Source of the DNA: Phycisphaerae bacterium | Lineage (GTDB): Bacteria; Planctomycetota; Phycisphaerae; Sedimentisphaerales; Anaerobacaceae | NCBI GenBank assembly: GCA_021736645.1 | Contig: JAIPFM010000161.1 | Coordinates: 1-58,934 of the forward strand | Direction of reading: 5' to 3' | Length of the DNA stretch: 58,934 bases | In this document: positions 16,093-26,600 of the stretch, in pieces | How the letters are laid out: the number at the start of each line of letters is the position of its first letter | How positions within the stretch are numbered: the stretch's first letter is position 1 | Notes under the pieces: model-generated | Seen by the model: the letters and a program-made list of their open reading frames with translations, nothing else | The model's database searches: none | Told to the model about the DNA's origin: nothing | Made by a program: the position numbers and the translations under genes

Positions 16093-18009
16093 ATGGTCAA
16101 TATAACACTGCCCGATGGACAGGTCATTCAGCTTGCCAAGGGCTCAACGGTTCAAAATGTGGCAGAACACATTGGTCCTGGTCTGGCAAAAGCGGCTTTA
16201 GCAGGACGTATAAATGGTAGACACGTCGATCTTTCTTTTCAACTGCACGAAGACACGCCTGTGCAACTGGTGACCTCCAGGGATGCTGATGGCCTGGAGT
16301 TGATGCGGCATAGCTGTGCGCACGTCATGGCCGAAGCAATTTGCAGTCTCTGGCCTGAGGCCAGGTTGGTATACGGGCCCACCGTGCAGGACGGATTTTA
16401 CTACGATATCGATTTGGATGAGCCGATTCGGCCCACAGACTTTGAACAGATCGAGGCCAGGATGGCTGAGATTGTGAAGGCGGACGTCCCGTTTTCCCGC
16501 CACGAACTGACTCGGGATCAGGCCATTGAGAAGCTCAAAGACGACAAGTACAAGCTCGACAATGTACTCCGCGCTGATGGGGATGTGATCAGTTTCTATT
16601 CCCAAGGCGACGGGTTTGAGGACCTTTGTCGCGGGCCGCATGTCCCCAGTACTGGCAAGATCGGGGCCTTTAAGGTCATGTCTGTGGCCGGGGCCTATTG
16701 GCACGGTGATGCCACCGAGAAGATGCTGCAGAGGGTCTACGGCACCACCTGGGCGAGCAAAAAGGAGCTGAATCACTATCTGCATTGCCTTGAAGAGGCC
16801 AAGAAGCGGGATCACCGTGTGTTGGGAAAGCAGTTGGATCTGTTTAGTTTCAGCGACATGGGGCCGGGATTTGCGTTTATGCATCCCAAGGGCATGATCA
16901 TCTGGAATTCGATTGTGGATTTCTGGCGGTCAGTTCATGACCGTTTCGGATACGACGAGATCAAAACTCCCATTATTTTGAATGAAGCGCTGTGGCATCG
17001 CAGTGGTCACTGGGAGAATTACAAGGAAAACATGTATTTCACCACCGTGGATGAGGTGACCTATGCCATCAAGCCCATGAACTGCCCTGGCGGGTGCCTG
17101 GCCTACAAAACCCGTCAGCATTCGTACAAGGAATTTCCCTTGCGCGTGGCAGAGCTGGGGCTGGTGCACAGGCATGAGGCCAGCGGCGTGATGCATGGTC
17201 TTTTCCGGGTGCGTCAGTTTACACAGGACGACGCCCACATCTTCTGTACGCCCAGGCAAATAGAGGATGAGATCGTGGGTGTGATCGATCTCACCTTTGA
17301 GCTGTACAGGGCATTTGGTTTTGAAGACATTCATATTGAACTCTCCACCAAGCCGGAGAAGCATATCGGCTCGGATGAGATCTGGGAAACCGCCACAGAG
17401 TCTCTGAAAAAGGCGTTGAACACACGCCACATCGATTTTCAAATCAACGAAGGCGATGGCGCTTTCTACGGCCCCAAAATTGACTTCCATATCAAGGACT
17501 GCCTGGGCCGATCCTGGCAGCTGGGCACGATTCAACTCGATTTCTCCATGCCGGAGCGTTTTGGCCTGACCTATACAGACGAAGACAACACAGACAAGAC
17601 GCCTGTGATGATTCACCGGGCAGTTCTGGGGTCCTTTGAACGCTTCATTGGTATTATCATCGAACATTTTGCAGGCAGTATGCCCGTTTGGATGTCGCCC
17701 GAGCAGGTGCGTGTGCTGCCGATCAGTGAAAAGACCAGTGACTATGCCAATCAGGTGGTGGGGCAATTGAAGGCCCAGGGTGTGCGCGTGCAGTGTGACC
17801 TTTCCAATGAAAAGATTGGGGCAAAAATTGCCAAGGCGCATGCGGACAAACTGCCCTGCATGTTGGTCGTAGGGCCGCAGGAGGCCGAGTCCGGCCATGT
17901 CAATGTGCGTGTCAGGGGCGAGAAGGCCAATAAAACTATAGATTTTAGAGAATTTTCTGGAATTCTTGGTAAAGCCATTATAGATAAGAGCACGAATATA
18001 GCTCTGTGA
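16093..18009 (+). CDS. thrS: Threonyl-tRNA synthetase
   Basis: A protein of 638 residues with the full bacterial layout: N-terminal TGS domain (ITLPDGQVIQL), the SAD editing domain with the zinc-type HSCAHVMAEA motif, a class II core (MNCPGGCLAYK, RVRQFTQDDAHIFC, FYGPKIDFHIKD, HRAVLGSFERF) and an anticodon-binding C terminus. It charges tRNA-Thr and hydrolyses Ser-tRNA-Thr. The open frame extends seven codons further to a TTG, but the ATG at 16093 follows a GGAAGGA at the right distance. It heads the conserved thrS-infC-rpmI-rplT-pheS order. Confidence 0.97.
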   Translation: MVNITLPDGQVIQLAKGSTVQNVAEHIGPGLAKAALAGRINGRHVDLSFQLHEDTPVQLVTSRDADGLELMRHSCAHVMAEAICSLWPEARLVYGPTVQDGFYYDIDLDEPIRPTDFEQIEARMAEIVKADVPFSRHELTRDQAIEKLKDDKYKLDNVLRADGDVISFYSQGDGFEDLCRGPHVPSTGKIGAFKVMSVAGAYWHGDATEKMLQRVYGTTWASKKELNHYLHCLEEAKKRDHRVLGKQLDLFSFSDMGPGFAFMHPKGMIIWNSIVDFWRSVHDRFGYDEIKTPIILNEALWHRSGHWENYKENMYFTTVDEVTYAIKPMNCPGGCLAYKTRQHSYKEFPLRVAELGLVHRHEASGVMHGLFRVRQFTQDDAHIFCTPRQIEDEIVGVIDLTFELYRAFGFEDIHIELSTKPEKHIGSDEIWETATESLKKALNTRHIDFQINEGDGAFYGPKIDFHIKDCLGRSWQLGTIQLDFSMPERFGLTYTDEDNTDKTPVMIHRAVLGSFERFIGIIIEHFAGSMPVWMSPEQVRVLPISEKTSDYANQVVGQLKAQGVRVQCDLSNEKIGAKIAKAHADKLPCMLVVGPQEAESGHVNVRVRGEKANKTIDFREFSGILGKAIIDKSTNIAL

Positions 18010-18085
18010 ACGTAAGTATTAGAATCAAGGTGTGAATAGCACCGACTGTTTTGTTATTTAGCTAAGAAAGGCAAGGTGGTGCACA

Positions 18086-18610
18086 ATCGCTCATCAGCAA
18101 AGACTTAAGGTAAATGGGGGGATTAAGGTCGATACAGTCAGATTGATCGATGAATCCAATAATCAATTGGGCATAGTACCTACCCGAGATGCCATAACCA
18201 GGGCTCGCGACGTGGGCTTGGACTTGGTCGAGGTCGCGCCCACAAGTGATCCGCCAGTCTGTCGTATTATGGATTACGGCAAATGGCAGTATCAACAGAA
18301 ACGAAAACTTCGCGAATCCCATAAAAAAACGCCGAAAAATGTGACCACGCTCAAGGAAATCCGATTACGTCCTGAAACAGATAAGCACGACCTCGAAATC
18401 AAACAGAAACATGCGCGGGAATTCCTGGCCAAGGGCCATAAGGTGCAGTTTACCGTGTTCTTCCGGGGTCGGCAGATGCTTCATAAGGACCGAGGGTATC
18501 AGATACTCAAGGATTTGGCGGAAAGCCTGGACGAGTTGGCCAAGGTGGAGCGCTCAAGCAAAATGACAGGACGCAGGATGACACTGTTGGTCGTGCCCCG
18601 CGCCTCCTGA
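18086..18610 (+). CDS. infC: Translation initiation factor IF-3, probable AUC start
   Basis: IF-3 of 174 residues if it starts at the ATC at 18086. It binds the 30S subunit and checks the initiator codon. Family motifs: VRLIDE, NNQLGIVPTRDA, GLDLVEVAP, PPVCRIMDYGKW and the C-terminal domain ending in TLLVVPRAS. No ATG or GTG is suitably placed. A TTG at 18143 would remove the conserved KVNGGIKVDTV segment. The ATC reads AHQQRLKVNGGIK after the initiator and has AAGGTGG six bases upstream, a near-perfect ribosome site. infC of E. coli starts with AUU, which lets IF-3 repress its own translation; a similar loop is likely here. The frame is open back to a stop at 18059. Confidence 0.93.
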   Translation: MAHQQRLKVNGGIKVDTVRLIDESNNQLGIVPTRDAITRARDVGLDLVEVAPTSDPPVCRIMDYGKWQYQQKRKLRESHKKTPKNVTTLKEIRLRPETDKHDLEIKQKHAREFLAKGHKVQFTVFFRGRQMLHKDRGYQILKDLAESLDELAKVERSSKMTGRRMTLLVVPRAS

Positions 18611-18711
18611 CAGCCCCTTTGGGACACCCGGACGGTTGCTGAGTGATTCAGTCTCAGGTCGATCAGTGCAGACTGGGATATTCCCGTACCTTGAAAAATG
18701 GTGCAAAATCA

Positions 18712-18740
18712 TTGACTTGTACGGACTCATCGCGTAGAGT
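18712..18740 (+). promoter_or_regulatory. Sigma-70-type promoter for rpmI-rplT
   Basis: TTGACT at 18712-18717, a 17-base spacer and TAGAGT at 18735-18740. It lies in the 177-base infC-rpmI gap, so the two ribosomal protein genes can be transcribed apart from infC. Confidence 0.5.
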
Positions 18741-18787
18741 ACTCGTTTTAACTCATAGGTTTGTCTAGATCAATAGAAAGTTGAAAT

Positions 18788-18982
18788 ATGCCTAAGCAGA
18801 AGACCCATAAGGGATTACGAAAAAGAGTGAAGGTCACGGCCAATGGTAAAGTCAAGCACAAACGCTCTGGCTCAGGTCATTTGATGAGCTGCAAAAATGC
18901 CAAGCGCCGCCATAGCATCAATTCCCCGGCTGTCATGCATAAGGCAGATACGCCACGTGCACTAGTCATGCTGTGTGAATAA
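18788..18982 (+). CDS. rpmI: 50S ribosomal protein L35
   Basis: A small basic protein of 64 residues, matching L35: MPKQKTHKGLRKRVKVTANGK at the start in family style, then KHKRSGSGHLMSCKNAKRRH. It is a structural protein of the large ribosomal subunit. It sits between infC and rplT, the conserved bacterial order. In many bacteria L20 represses this operon by binding the leader RNA; no such leader structure was resolved here. Confidence 0.96.
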   Translation: MPKQKTHKGLRKRVKVTANGKVKHKRSGSGHLMSCKNAKRRHSINSPAVMHKADTPRALVMLCE

Positions 18983-19070
18983 TCTGTGTCAATTAAAGAA
19001 ACTTGCTTCTCGGCTCAAATTCAGCTGCCGCAGCAGGTACAGTCATTTTTTATGGTAAAGGAAAGCTGAT

Positions 19071-19424
19071 ATGCCAAGAGTAAGAAAAGGCGCCGCGCGC
19101 CGTCAAGCCAACAAGAGAGTATTGAAATCAGTGAGCGGGCATCATGGCTCAGCCGGTCGTTTGTTGAGATTGGCCAAGGAAGGTGCTGTTCGTGCAGAAG
19201 TCAATGCCCGCATCGGTCGTAAGCTCAAGAAACGTGATTTCCGAAGCCTGTGGATTGTCCGATTGAATGCCGCATGCAAGCAAAGAGGCCTGAGATACAG
19301 CCAGTTTATTGACGGCTGCAAGAAGGCCAATATCATCTTGAATCGTAAGATGCTCAGTGAAATTGCGATCGCCGACCCTGCAGGATTTGATGCGATTACT
19401 GAACAGGTGAAGGCTGCCCTCTAA
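19071..19424 (+). CDS. rplT: 50S ribosomal protein L20
   Basis: A protein of 117 residues, the normal L20 length: MPRVRKGAARRQANKRVLK, then GHHGSAGRLLRLAKEG, RKLKKRDFRSLWIVRLNAA and GLRYSQFIDG. L20 is needed early in 50S assembly and often controls its own operon. AAGGAAAG precedes the ATG. It lies 88 bases after rpmI and 49 before pheS. Confidence 0.97.
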   Translation: MPRVRKGAARRQANKRVLKSVSGHHGSAGRLLRLAKEGAVRAEVNARIGRKLKKRDFRSLWIVRLNAACKQRGLRYSQFIDGCKKANIILNRKMLSEIAIADPAGFDAITEQVKAAL

Positions 19425-19473
19425 ATCATACGCTTTTGAGTGAGCGTTAAGACCGGTTACACTGAACAATACA

Positions 19474-20463
19474 ATGCTCGACACATTCCATCAGATCAAA
19501 GATCAGGCTATGACTGACCTTCAGGCCGTTGCAGACCTGGATCAGTTGGAGGCCTTTAGGATTCAGTACTTGGGTCGTAAAGGTCAGGTCCTTTTGATGC
19601 TCAGTCAAATCGGAAAATTGCCTCCTGAGGAAAAACGTGAAGGCGGCCAGCTGGCCAATCAGATCAAACAGGAGGTCACTGCTGCCTATGAAGCGTGCAA
19701 GGCCTCCCTTGAGACGCAGCATGCCCCCACGGTACCCAGTGTGGACGTGACCCTGCCTGGCCTGCCAGTGGTGCAGGGCAAACCCCATGTCATTTCCCAG
19801 ACTGTCAGCGATCTGCTGGAAATTTTTGGGCGTATGGGTTTCGACGTGGCCTATGGTCCCCAGGTGGAGGATGAGTGGCATAACTTTGTGGCGCTCAATA
19901 TCGACGAATCACACCCTGCACGCGATCCTCTGGACAATTTCTATGTGGACGACCAACGTCTGCTGCGAAGCCAGACCTCCACGATTCAGATCCGTGTCAT
20001 GGAAAACACCAGGCCGCCCATCCGTGTGGTGGCACCTGGCCGTGTGTACAGGCCGGACACCGTCGATGCCACGCACATGTATATGTTCCATCAACTGGAG
20101 GCCCTGGTTGTGGATGAGGGTGTGACCATGGTGGATCTCAAGACCACCATTGATCAGTTTATTCGCACCTACTTTGGCGAAGGCACGCAGTGGCGATTCC
20201 GACCCAGCTTTTTTCCGTTTACAGAACCCAGTGCTGAAATTGATTTATTGCTCGTGGATAAACACGGCCAAGAGAATTGGGTTGAAATGGGAGGCTGCGG
20301 CATGGTGGATCCCAATGTCTTTGACGCGGTGGGCATTGACAGTGAGATCTATACAGGCTGGGCCTTTGGCTTTGGTGTGGAACGTCTGGCCATGAGAAAG
20401 TATGGGATTACCGACATTCGTCTCCTGTTTGAAAACGACCTCAGATTTCTGGATCAATTCTAA
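19474..20463 (+). CDS. pheS: Phenylalanyl-tRNA synthetase alpha subunit
   Basis: A protein of 329 residues. It has an N-terminal coiled-coil region (LDQLEAFRIQYLGRKGQVLLML) and the class II catalytic core: THMYMFHQLEALVVDEG, RFRPSFFPFTEPSAEID and GWAFGFGVERLAM (motif 3). With PheT it forms the alpha2beta2 enzyme that charges tRNA-Phe. pheT normally follows directly but is absent: a convergent tilS begins 23 bases inside the end of pheS. The start has no strong ribosome site, but the N terminus matches the family. Confidence 0.96.
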   Translation: MLDTFHQIKDQAMTDLQAVADLDQLEAFRIQYLGRKGQVLLMLSQIGKLPPEEKREGGQLANQIKQEVTAAYEACKASLETQHAPTVPSVDVTLPGLPVVQGKPHVISQTVSDLLEIFGRMGFDVAYGPQVEDEWHNFVALNIDESHPARDPLDNFYVDDQRLLRSQTSTIQIRVMENTRPPIRVVAPGRVYRPDTVDATHMYMFHQLEALVVDEGVTMVDLKTTIDQFIRTYFGEGTQWRFRPSFFPFTEPSAEIDLLLVDKHGQENWVEMGGCGMVDPNVFDAVGIDSEIYTGWAFGFGVERLAMRKYGITDIRLLFENDLRFLDQF

Positions 20464-21850
20464 GAACGACCTCCAGTACCTCTTCAGTCTCTTGATTAAT
20501 CTTTGCCTTGTCAGCCATTCGGACCGGGCATATCCACAGGATATCATCAGTGTCATCGCACAGAATCGCCATGTGCCTCTGCTCGAGAGCAGTCACATGC
20601 GCGCGACTCAGAAACTTGCCGACCTTCTGAAGTGTGTGTTTGCCCAGGGGGATAAACCGATCTCCGGGAGTCCGCTGCCTGATGTGCAAAGGCAGTCTCA
20701 TCTTGTGACGATCAAAATATTCGATAGACCGATTGGATCGTGACTCGTAACGGATCTCCGCCGTCTTGACGAACCTCGTGAAAAAACACAGATCACCAAA
20801 ACGGGTGGATCCCGGAATCGCCAGTTCTACGGCATCAAGGGTCGGCGCGGGTGTGTCGTTGGCTTGCACAAATCGAATCTGCCCGGAATCCCGGACGACG
20901 AACATCCGGCCGGGCAGTGTCACGTGAGTGATGTTTCCCCGAATCAGGTCCACCACGGCTTGATAGTGCCATTGCGTCACAGGCTGCAGGGGCCTCTTCA
21001 AGTGGGTGAGAACCTGACGAATCATTTCCACGAGGACCAGAGTTGATTCCCGGGCGATCGCCTCAAGGGCGATGGTCGCACGGTCTTCCGCGATATTGAC
21101 ATGAATCCACAGGGTCACCACGCGGGGTTCTATGCGCCGGGTGTACAGGGTAAGGCACCTCTGTGATAACGCCCTCAACCTGTCCTTCAGTTCCGGGCAT
21201 TGTACGAGCAGCCCAGGGAGCAGGGCCTGGCGGATATAATTGCGTGTATAGGTCAGGTCCAGGTTGGTGACGTCTTCGCACCAGGTGAGATGGTGATTGT
21301 CAAGAAAGGTCAGAATGTCCTGTCGTGTCAGGGCCAGCAATGGACTGATAAACCGCATCTGCTGATGGACCCTGACCGGCCGAATGCCGCACAATCCTCG
21401 ATAGCCGGTGCCGCGTGACAAACGGTGAATCAGCGTTTCTGCATTGTCATCCTGGTGGTGTCCTGTGACGATGGCCGAACACCCCTGTGTCCGAGCCAGA
21501 TGGATGAGCCGTGCCTGACGCCACTGTCTGCCTGCGGTTTCAATGGAACAATGAAGGGCCTGTGCATGGGCCTTCACCGACATTGTTTCCAAAATCAAGG
21601 GGATGGCCCAGGTGTCGGACAGGTGTTGAACAAAGGCCTGGTCCCGGTCTGCCTCATCTCTGAGCTGATGGTTGAAGTGGACGCACATCACGTCTTTGAT
21701 TTGACGGTCCTGCTTGAGCGCGACGAGCATGGCAAGCAGAGCGGTTGAGTCTGCGCCCCCTGATACTGCCACCAGGAGACGGTCTTCCCGAGACAACAAC
21801 GCATATTGAGTGATAAAAGCAACGACTTTTTGAAGGGGTGCGCTGTCCAT
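20441..21850 (-). CDS. tilS: tRNA(Ile)-lysidine synthase TilS
   Basis: A protein of 469 residues. It puts lysine on C34 of the CAU-anticodon tRNA-Ile so that it reads AUA codons, using ATP. The PP-loop SGGADS (30-35) marks the N-terminal ATP pyrophosphatase domain, followed by CVHFNHQLRDEAD, TGHHQDDNAET and YTRNYIRQALLP. The C-terminal part with TPGDRFIPLG and LQKVGKFL is the TilS tRNA-binding domain. Its last 23 bases overlap the convergent pheS. No strong ribosome site is seen: a T-rich terminator for the upstream gene ends just before the start. Confidence 0.93.
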   Translation of the reverse strand: MDSAPLQKVVAFITQYALLSREDRLLVAVSGGADSTALLAMLVALKQDRQIKDVMCVHFNHQLRDEADRDQAFVQHLSDTWAIPLILETMSVKAHAQALHCSIETAGRQWRQARLIHLARTQGCSAIVTGHHQDDNAETLIHRLSRGTGYRGLCGIRPVRVHQQMRFISPLLALTRQDILTFLDNHHLTWCEDVTNLDLTYTRNYIRQALLPGLLVQCPELKDRLRALSQRCLTLYTRRIEPRVVTLWIHVNIAEDRATIALEAIARESTLVLVEMIRQVLTHLKRPLQPVTQWHYQAVVDLIRGNITHVTLPGRMFVVRDSGQIRFVQANDTPAPTLDAVELAIPGSTRFGDLCFFTRFVKTAEIRYESRSNRSIEYFDRHKMRLPLHIRQRTPGDRFIPLGKHTLQKVGKFLSRAHVTALEQRHMAILCDDTDDILWICPVRMADKAKINQETEEVLEVVLRIDPEI

Positions 21851-21858
21851 GATTTCAT

Positions 21859-21890
21859 AAAAAAAGGGGCCTGCATGACACAGACCCCTT
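21859..21890 (-). terminator. Intrinsic terminator behind the TPR-like lipoprotein gene
   Basis: On the minus strand AAGGGG and CCCCTT arms, with an inner CTG/CAG pair and one mismatch, are followed by a T-run. It sits between the lipoprotein stop (21912) and the tilS start (21850), so tilS needs its own promoter or depends on read-through. Confidence 0.8.
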
Positions 21891-21911
21891 GGAAGTCAAA
21901 GATTCTCTTGG

Positions 21912-22700
21912 CTAGCGGGCTGACGGTACTGTGTTGGTCAGGACCTGGATGCGCTGGTCAGCATATTCTTTCCACTTGAAGTAGCTGACGCCTTCCACGG
22001 CCAGGGCGTCCTGGTACAGTTGCAGGGCTTCAGCCTTGCGATGCAAACGGTTGTCCAGCAAATAGGCCGCACGGAAACGAGCAGGATGGGGCGTCATGGA
22101 ATCCCACTGGTACGACCTTTGGTAGTAGGTGAACGCCAGGTCATATTCCTTGAAGTGTTCGTGGATATAACCCGCCTGAAATGCTGCATCATCAATCTTG
22201 TCGCTGGTGGGGTATCGTTTGATCAGGCGAGTGTACTGATCCAATGCCAGACGCAGCAGATTACTGCTGCTGGCGTACGGCATGGTAATGCCCACAAAGG
22301 GAATCAGGCCGCTGTCACGTTGATTGCGTTCTGCATCCAGAAACAGGGCCGTGGCTTCAGGGTCTGCCATTCTGGCCTTCAACTCGGGGCCGGGAATCAC
22401 ATCCTGCACGTAATTGTACTGAGGAAATCTTGTGAGAGAGGATAATTCCTTTTGTGACCAGGAGAGTTTTCGGTTGTTGCCTGTACGTGCGTAGTAGTCT
22501 GCCAGAATTTCAAGGGAGGTCTGGTATTCTATGCGACTCTTGGCCACCTTCTCAACCAGATCGATTTCACTGGCGTCAGGCAGATCATAGGATGAAGCTG
22601 AAATCATGGAGTTTGATCCGGTGTATGTACTGTTTGTGCCACATCCCACACAAGATATAATGATCACGATCAATGTCAGCACGCTTGCTATCCTAGCCAT
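21912..22700 (-). CDS. Lipoprotein with TPR-like helices, BamD-like
   Basis: A protein of 262 residues. The signal peptide ends in SCVGC (lipobox, Cys20). The mature part is mostly helical. Its last 120 residues have tetratricopeptide spacing: LLRLALDQYTRLIKRYP, DDAAFQAGYIHEHFKEYDLAFTY and KAEALQLYQDAL. This is the pattern of BamD/YfiO/YbgF-type outer-membrane assembly lipoproteins, though the resemblance is by eye. The middle contains a conserved-looking LIPFVGITMPYASSSN stretch that I cannot place. It is a single gene with its own terminator, divergent from the membrane protein gene at 22962. Confidence 0.7.
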   Translation of the reverse strand: MARIASVLTLIVIIISCVGCGTNSTYTGSNSMISASSYDLPDASEIDLVEKVAKSRIEYQTSLEILADYYARTGNNRKLSWSQKELSSLTRFPQYNYVQDVIPGPELKARMADPEATALFLDAERNQRDSGLIPFVGITMPYASSSNLLRLALDQYTRLIKRYPTSDKIDDAAFQAGYIHEHFKEYDLAFTYYQRSYQWDSMTPHPARFRAAYLLDNRLHRKAEALQLYQDALAVEGVSYFKWKEYADQRIQVLTNTVPSAR

Positions 22701-22961
22701 TATGGCCTCCTTTCAAACTAAATCATGCGATACGCTTGACTTATGTTAACTTAAGACCTGAGGAAGACTCCGCAGGTTGACTTGGGAAACCTGGCTATTT
22801 CCCCATCAGTAAACTGTACGCCATTAAAACAGTTTTAAAGGGATCGTCAAGCAAAAACAAATGGTTGCTGGGAAGTTTGTGCTTTAGAATCAGCTTATTG
22901 CAGAGACGTCAAAAAACGATTAGAACTTACGTGATTAATTGAACCTGTTCAGGGAGATGCT

Positions 22962-23450
22962 ATGACGTTTTCAATTAAACTGATTCGAAAGATGATTCTG
23001 GTGGCCATGGTGCTGATTGTATTCTCCAATATTGCCCAATGGGTTGGGGATTCAATGTCCAAGGTGGTCGGCGCAGTGTGGGGGATTGTGGCCGCAGGGT
23101 TGGCCTATTTTTGCCGGACCAAGGCAGTGAAGACCCATGCTGTGATCACGGACAAGAAGTACTACCTCTGGCTGATGGTGCCCGTACTCTTGACAATTAT
23201 CCCGTTGATCCTGCGCGTACACAGCGTCTTGACTGCTGAAGCCAAGTCCTGGTGGATTCGTGCCTGGGAGACCCTGCCGGTGCTGGTAAATTTTATTCTG
23301 CCAGTGGGCATTCTGTGGGTGGCGTATGCTGCCTTGACACGGCATATGCCCAGGTCCGAGACGATTGACCAGCCTGTCAAGCATGCTGGTGAAGCGTCCC
23401 AGATGGCGGACTCCCATCAGAGACTTGGTGAATCAGAGGCCTCCATGTAA
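22962..23450 (+). CDS. Small four-helix membrane protein of unknown function
   Basis: A protein of 162 residues. Hydrophobic segments lie at about 8-28, 33-50, 68-86 and 102-125; the last 35 residues are hydrophilic. A positively charged N terminus suggests it faces the cytoplasm. I recognise no family. The ATG is preceded by AGGGAG. The gene lies 171 bases ahead of the LamG protein gene in the same direction; there is no evidence they act together. Confidence 0.6.
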   Translation: MTFSIKLIRKMILVAMVLIVFSNIAQWVGDSMSKVVGAVWGIVAAGLAYFCRTKAVKTHAVITDKKYYLWLMVPVLLTIIPLILRVHSVLTAEAKSWWIRAWETLPVLVNFILPVGILWVAYAALTRHMPRSETIDQPVKHAGEASQMADSHQRLGESEASM

Positions 23451-23621
23451 TGGCATTTGGCCTGCCGGACCGCCAGAGGCGGCTTGTTTTGTCATGGGGA
23501 AGACGTTATTATAATGGTTAGGCTGTTGACATAAAGCGCACAGGGTTTCGATATTCCGTGATTGCCCACGCAGTGACGGACTGGACTATAGCGGTTGTCT
23601 TTGTCTATGAGGAGGATTGTC

Positions 23622-26600
23622 ATGTTAAGAGAACGGTTGTACCTTGTACTGGGTATTCTGGTGATAGGCTCAGGCATCACGCATGCCGAACTGGTGGCGC
23701 ACTGGAAATTCGACGAAGGGGCCGGGACCGTGGCTTTGGACTCCAGCGGCCATGGCAACGACGGTGTGTTTGAGGGGAATCTCCTGTGGGTCCCCGGGCA
23801 GTTGGGTGAGGCTTTGGAGGGGAACGGCAACACGGATGTCATACACGTCCCCAATGCTCCCAGCCTGGATATCACCGATGCCGTGACTGTGGCCCTGTGG
23901 CTGTACGGGGGGACCCCTCCGGATCAACCGATTTCCAAAGGGGAGTGGAGCGTCTCTTACGGGATTCGTCTGGATGATGCGGCCGGACGCCTGAGGCAGG
24001 TGAACTGGCGAGGTCGAGGCCCGGCTGCACCGGCGCCCGGCAATTCACTCAATTCCCTGACTGCGCTGCCCAACAACGAGTGGGTTCATGTGGCTGTGAC
24101 CTTTGACGTGGCAGCGCCCGGCAACAACCAGAAGATCTTTATCAATGGTGTCTTGGACGCCGAGAATCGATCGGACACGCCGCTCAGCAGCAATACGTCT
24201 GATGTGCGTTTGTTTGCGGAAGGGTATGCCAACACCAATCGCTTTATTTTTGGGGGCATGCTCGATGATATTCGTATCTACAACACGGCCTTGGCAGACA
24301 GTGACATTCCGGCCATTATGAAGGGTACGCCGGAGGAGCTTGCCTTTGGTCCCAGTCCGGATGACGGACTCACTGATGTGCTGCGTGACGGGGTGCTCAC
24401 TTGGACACCGGGCAAATTCGCGGCTGAACACAACGTGTATTTTGGAGAAAGTTTCAGTGACGTCAACAGTGCGACCGTGCCAGCCGCGTCAGGCCTGACT
24501 GCCAATGCGTTTGATCCGGGCCGTCTGGTATTTGATCAGACCTATTACTGGCGTGTGGACGAAGTCAACGGCGCGCCGGACAGGACCGTGTTCAAGGGTG
24601 ATGTCTGGAGTTTCACGGTAGAGCCCTATTCCATTCAAATCCCTGTGGATGTCAATGGTGTCACCGCGTCGAGCTTCAGCGGGAAGAACACACCGGCCAT
24701 GACGGTCAATGGGTCCGGTTTGACAGGCAGTACGCACTCCACAAACAGCGAGCACATGTGGCTCAGTACGCCGGGAGACATGTCTCCCTGGTTGATGTAC
24801 GAGTTGGACAAGACACAGAAGCTGGACAAGATGTTGATCTGGAACTCGAACAGCAGTTCAGAAGGATTCATTGGCTGGGGTCTCAAAGATGTCATCATAG
24901 AAACCTCCGTGGATGGTGCCGAGTGGACCGCCATCGCCGAGGCCACGCAGGTCAATCGGGCCCCTGGTCTTCCGACCTATGATGAGCCTCAGGCGATCGA
25001 CCTCGGTTTGGTCCCGGCCAGGTATGTCAGACTCACAATTTTGAGCAACTGGGGCGGTCTGCTCAAGCAGTACGGTGTGTCTGAAGTTCAGTTTTATGGC
25101 TTGCCTGTGTATGCGCGCACGCCCAGTCCGGAATCCGGTGCCGTGGATGTCGTTCCCAATGCCGTGGCCGCCTGGCGTGCTGGCCGTGAAGCGAGTCAGC
25201 ATACGCTGTACCTGGGTATGGACGCGGATGCTGTGGCTGAAGGGTCATCGCCCTCTGCCTCCTCCATGACCCACAGTATCGATCTGAGTGTGTTTGATCT
25301 GGCGTTGGGTGCCACGTACTTCTGGAAGGTCGACGAAGTCAATGAGGCAGAGGTCCCGTCCGTATGGGCAGGCCCCGTGTGGAGTCTGAATACGGCAGCG
25401 TTCCTGGTGGTGGACGATTTCGAGAGCTACGGCAATCTCAGTCCGGACCGTCCGTTCCAGACGTGGCTTGATGGTTTCGGGTATTCGGCGGATGAGTTCT
25501 TCCCTGTGACCTATGCAGGCAATGGTACAGGGGCCGGCATCGGTCATGACATCTGGGGTCCCAGCAGTCCTTACTTCAATGGCCAGATCATGGAAACAGA
25601 GAATACCATCGCCGGCAGCAGTCAATCCATGCCGTTTTACTACACTAATACCGGTGGCGCGGCATCACAGACGGAACGTACCTTTACGCCGTCCCAAGAC
25701 TGGACTGTGGGTGGCGTGCAGACTCTGTCCATCGCCTTCCGTGGCCAGGCCGGCAATACCGGGTCGCTCTTTGCCATCATCAACAATGTCAAGGTCACGT
25801 ATCCCCTTGATCCGAGCCATATTGCCCTGAGTGCATGGCAGGCCTGGAATATTGACCTGACCGCAGTGAACACCAACCTTCAGAACATCACGAAGCTGGT
25901 GATTGGTGTGGAGGGCAGTGGTGCCGCGGGTATGATCCTGATCGACGATATCACACTGCATGCGGCGCCTGGTGAAATCCTCACACCTGTTCAACCGGGA
26001 ACCAGCAATCTCATTCTTGACTACACGTTTGATGCCGGCGCAGGTGCTTCCATTGCGGATGCATCGGGCCATGGCTATACAGGCACCTTTGAAATTCTAC
26101 CCCAGTACGCTGACGGCGTGTCAGGGAGTGCTGCCAGCTTCAACGGCACAAGCAACTACATCAGTGTGCCGGCGTCCGTGTGGTCCTCTGTGAGTACACA
26201 GTTTACTGTCTCCTTCTGGGCCAGGGGCGATGCCGACCTGGCAGACAACTGGGGCTTCTTTGCAGGAGACGCGGCGGGAAGAATCGTGTCGTGCCATCTC
26301 CCATGGGGTGGTGAGGTCATCTTTGACACCACGCCGGGTTGGGCCGCAGAGCGAGTCATTGTCGGGGCAGCTTCGGATGAGTTGACAGGTCAATGGCGTC
26401 ACTGGACCTTTGTGAGGAACACAGAAACCGGTGAAAAGCAGGTTTACATGGATGGCCTGCTCTACGGGAGTGCCGCGCCTTCGGCGGACCCCATTGCAGG
26501 GATCGATCGGTTCTTTATTGGTGCCGGGGATGGCGCCGTTAGCCCGTACATGGGCCTGATGGATGATTTCCAGATGTATGACCGGGCCCTGTCTCCGGAA

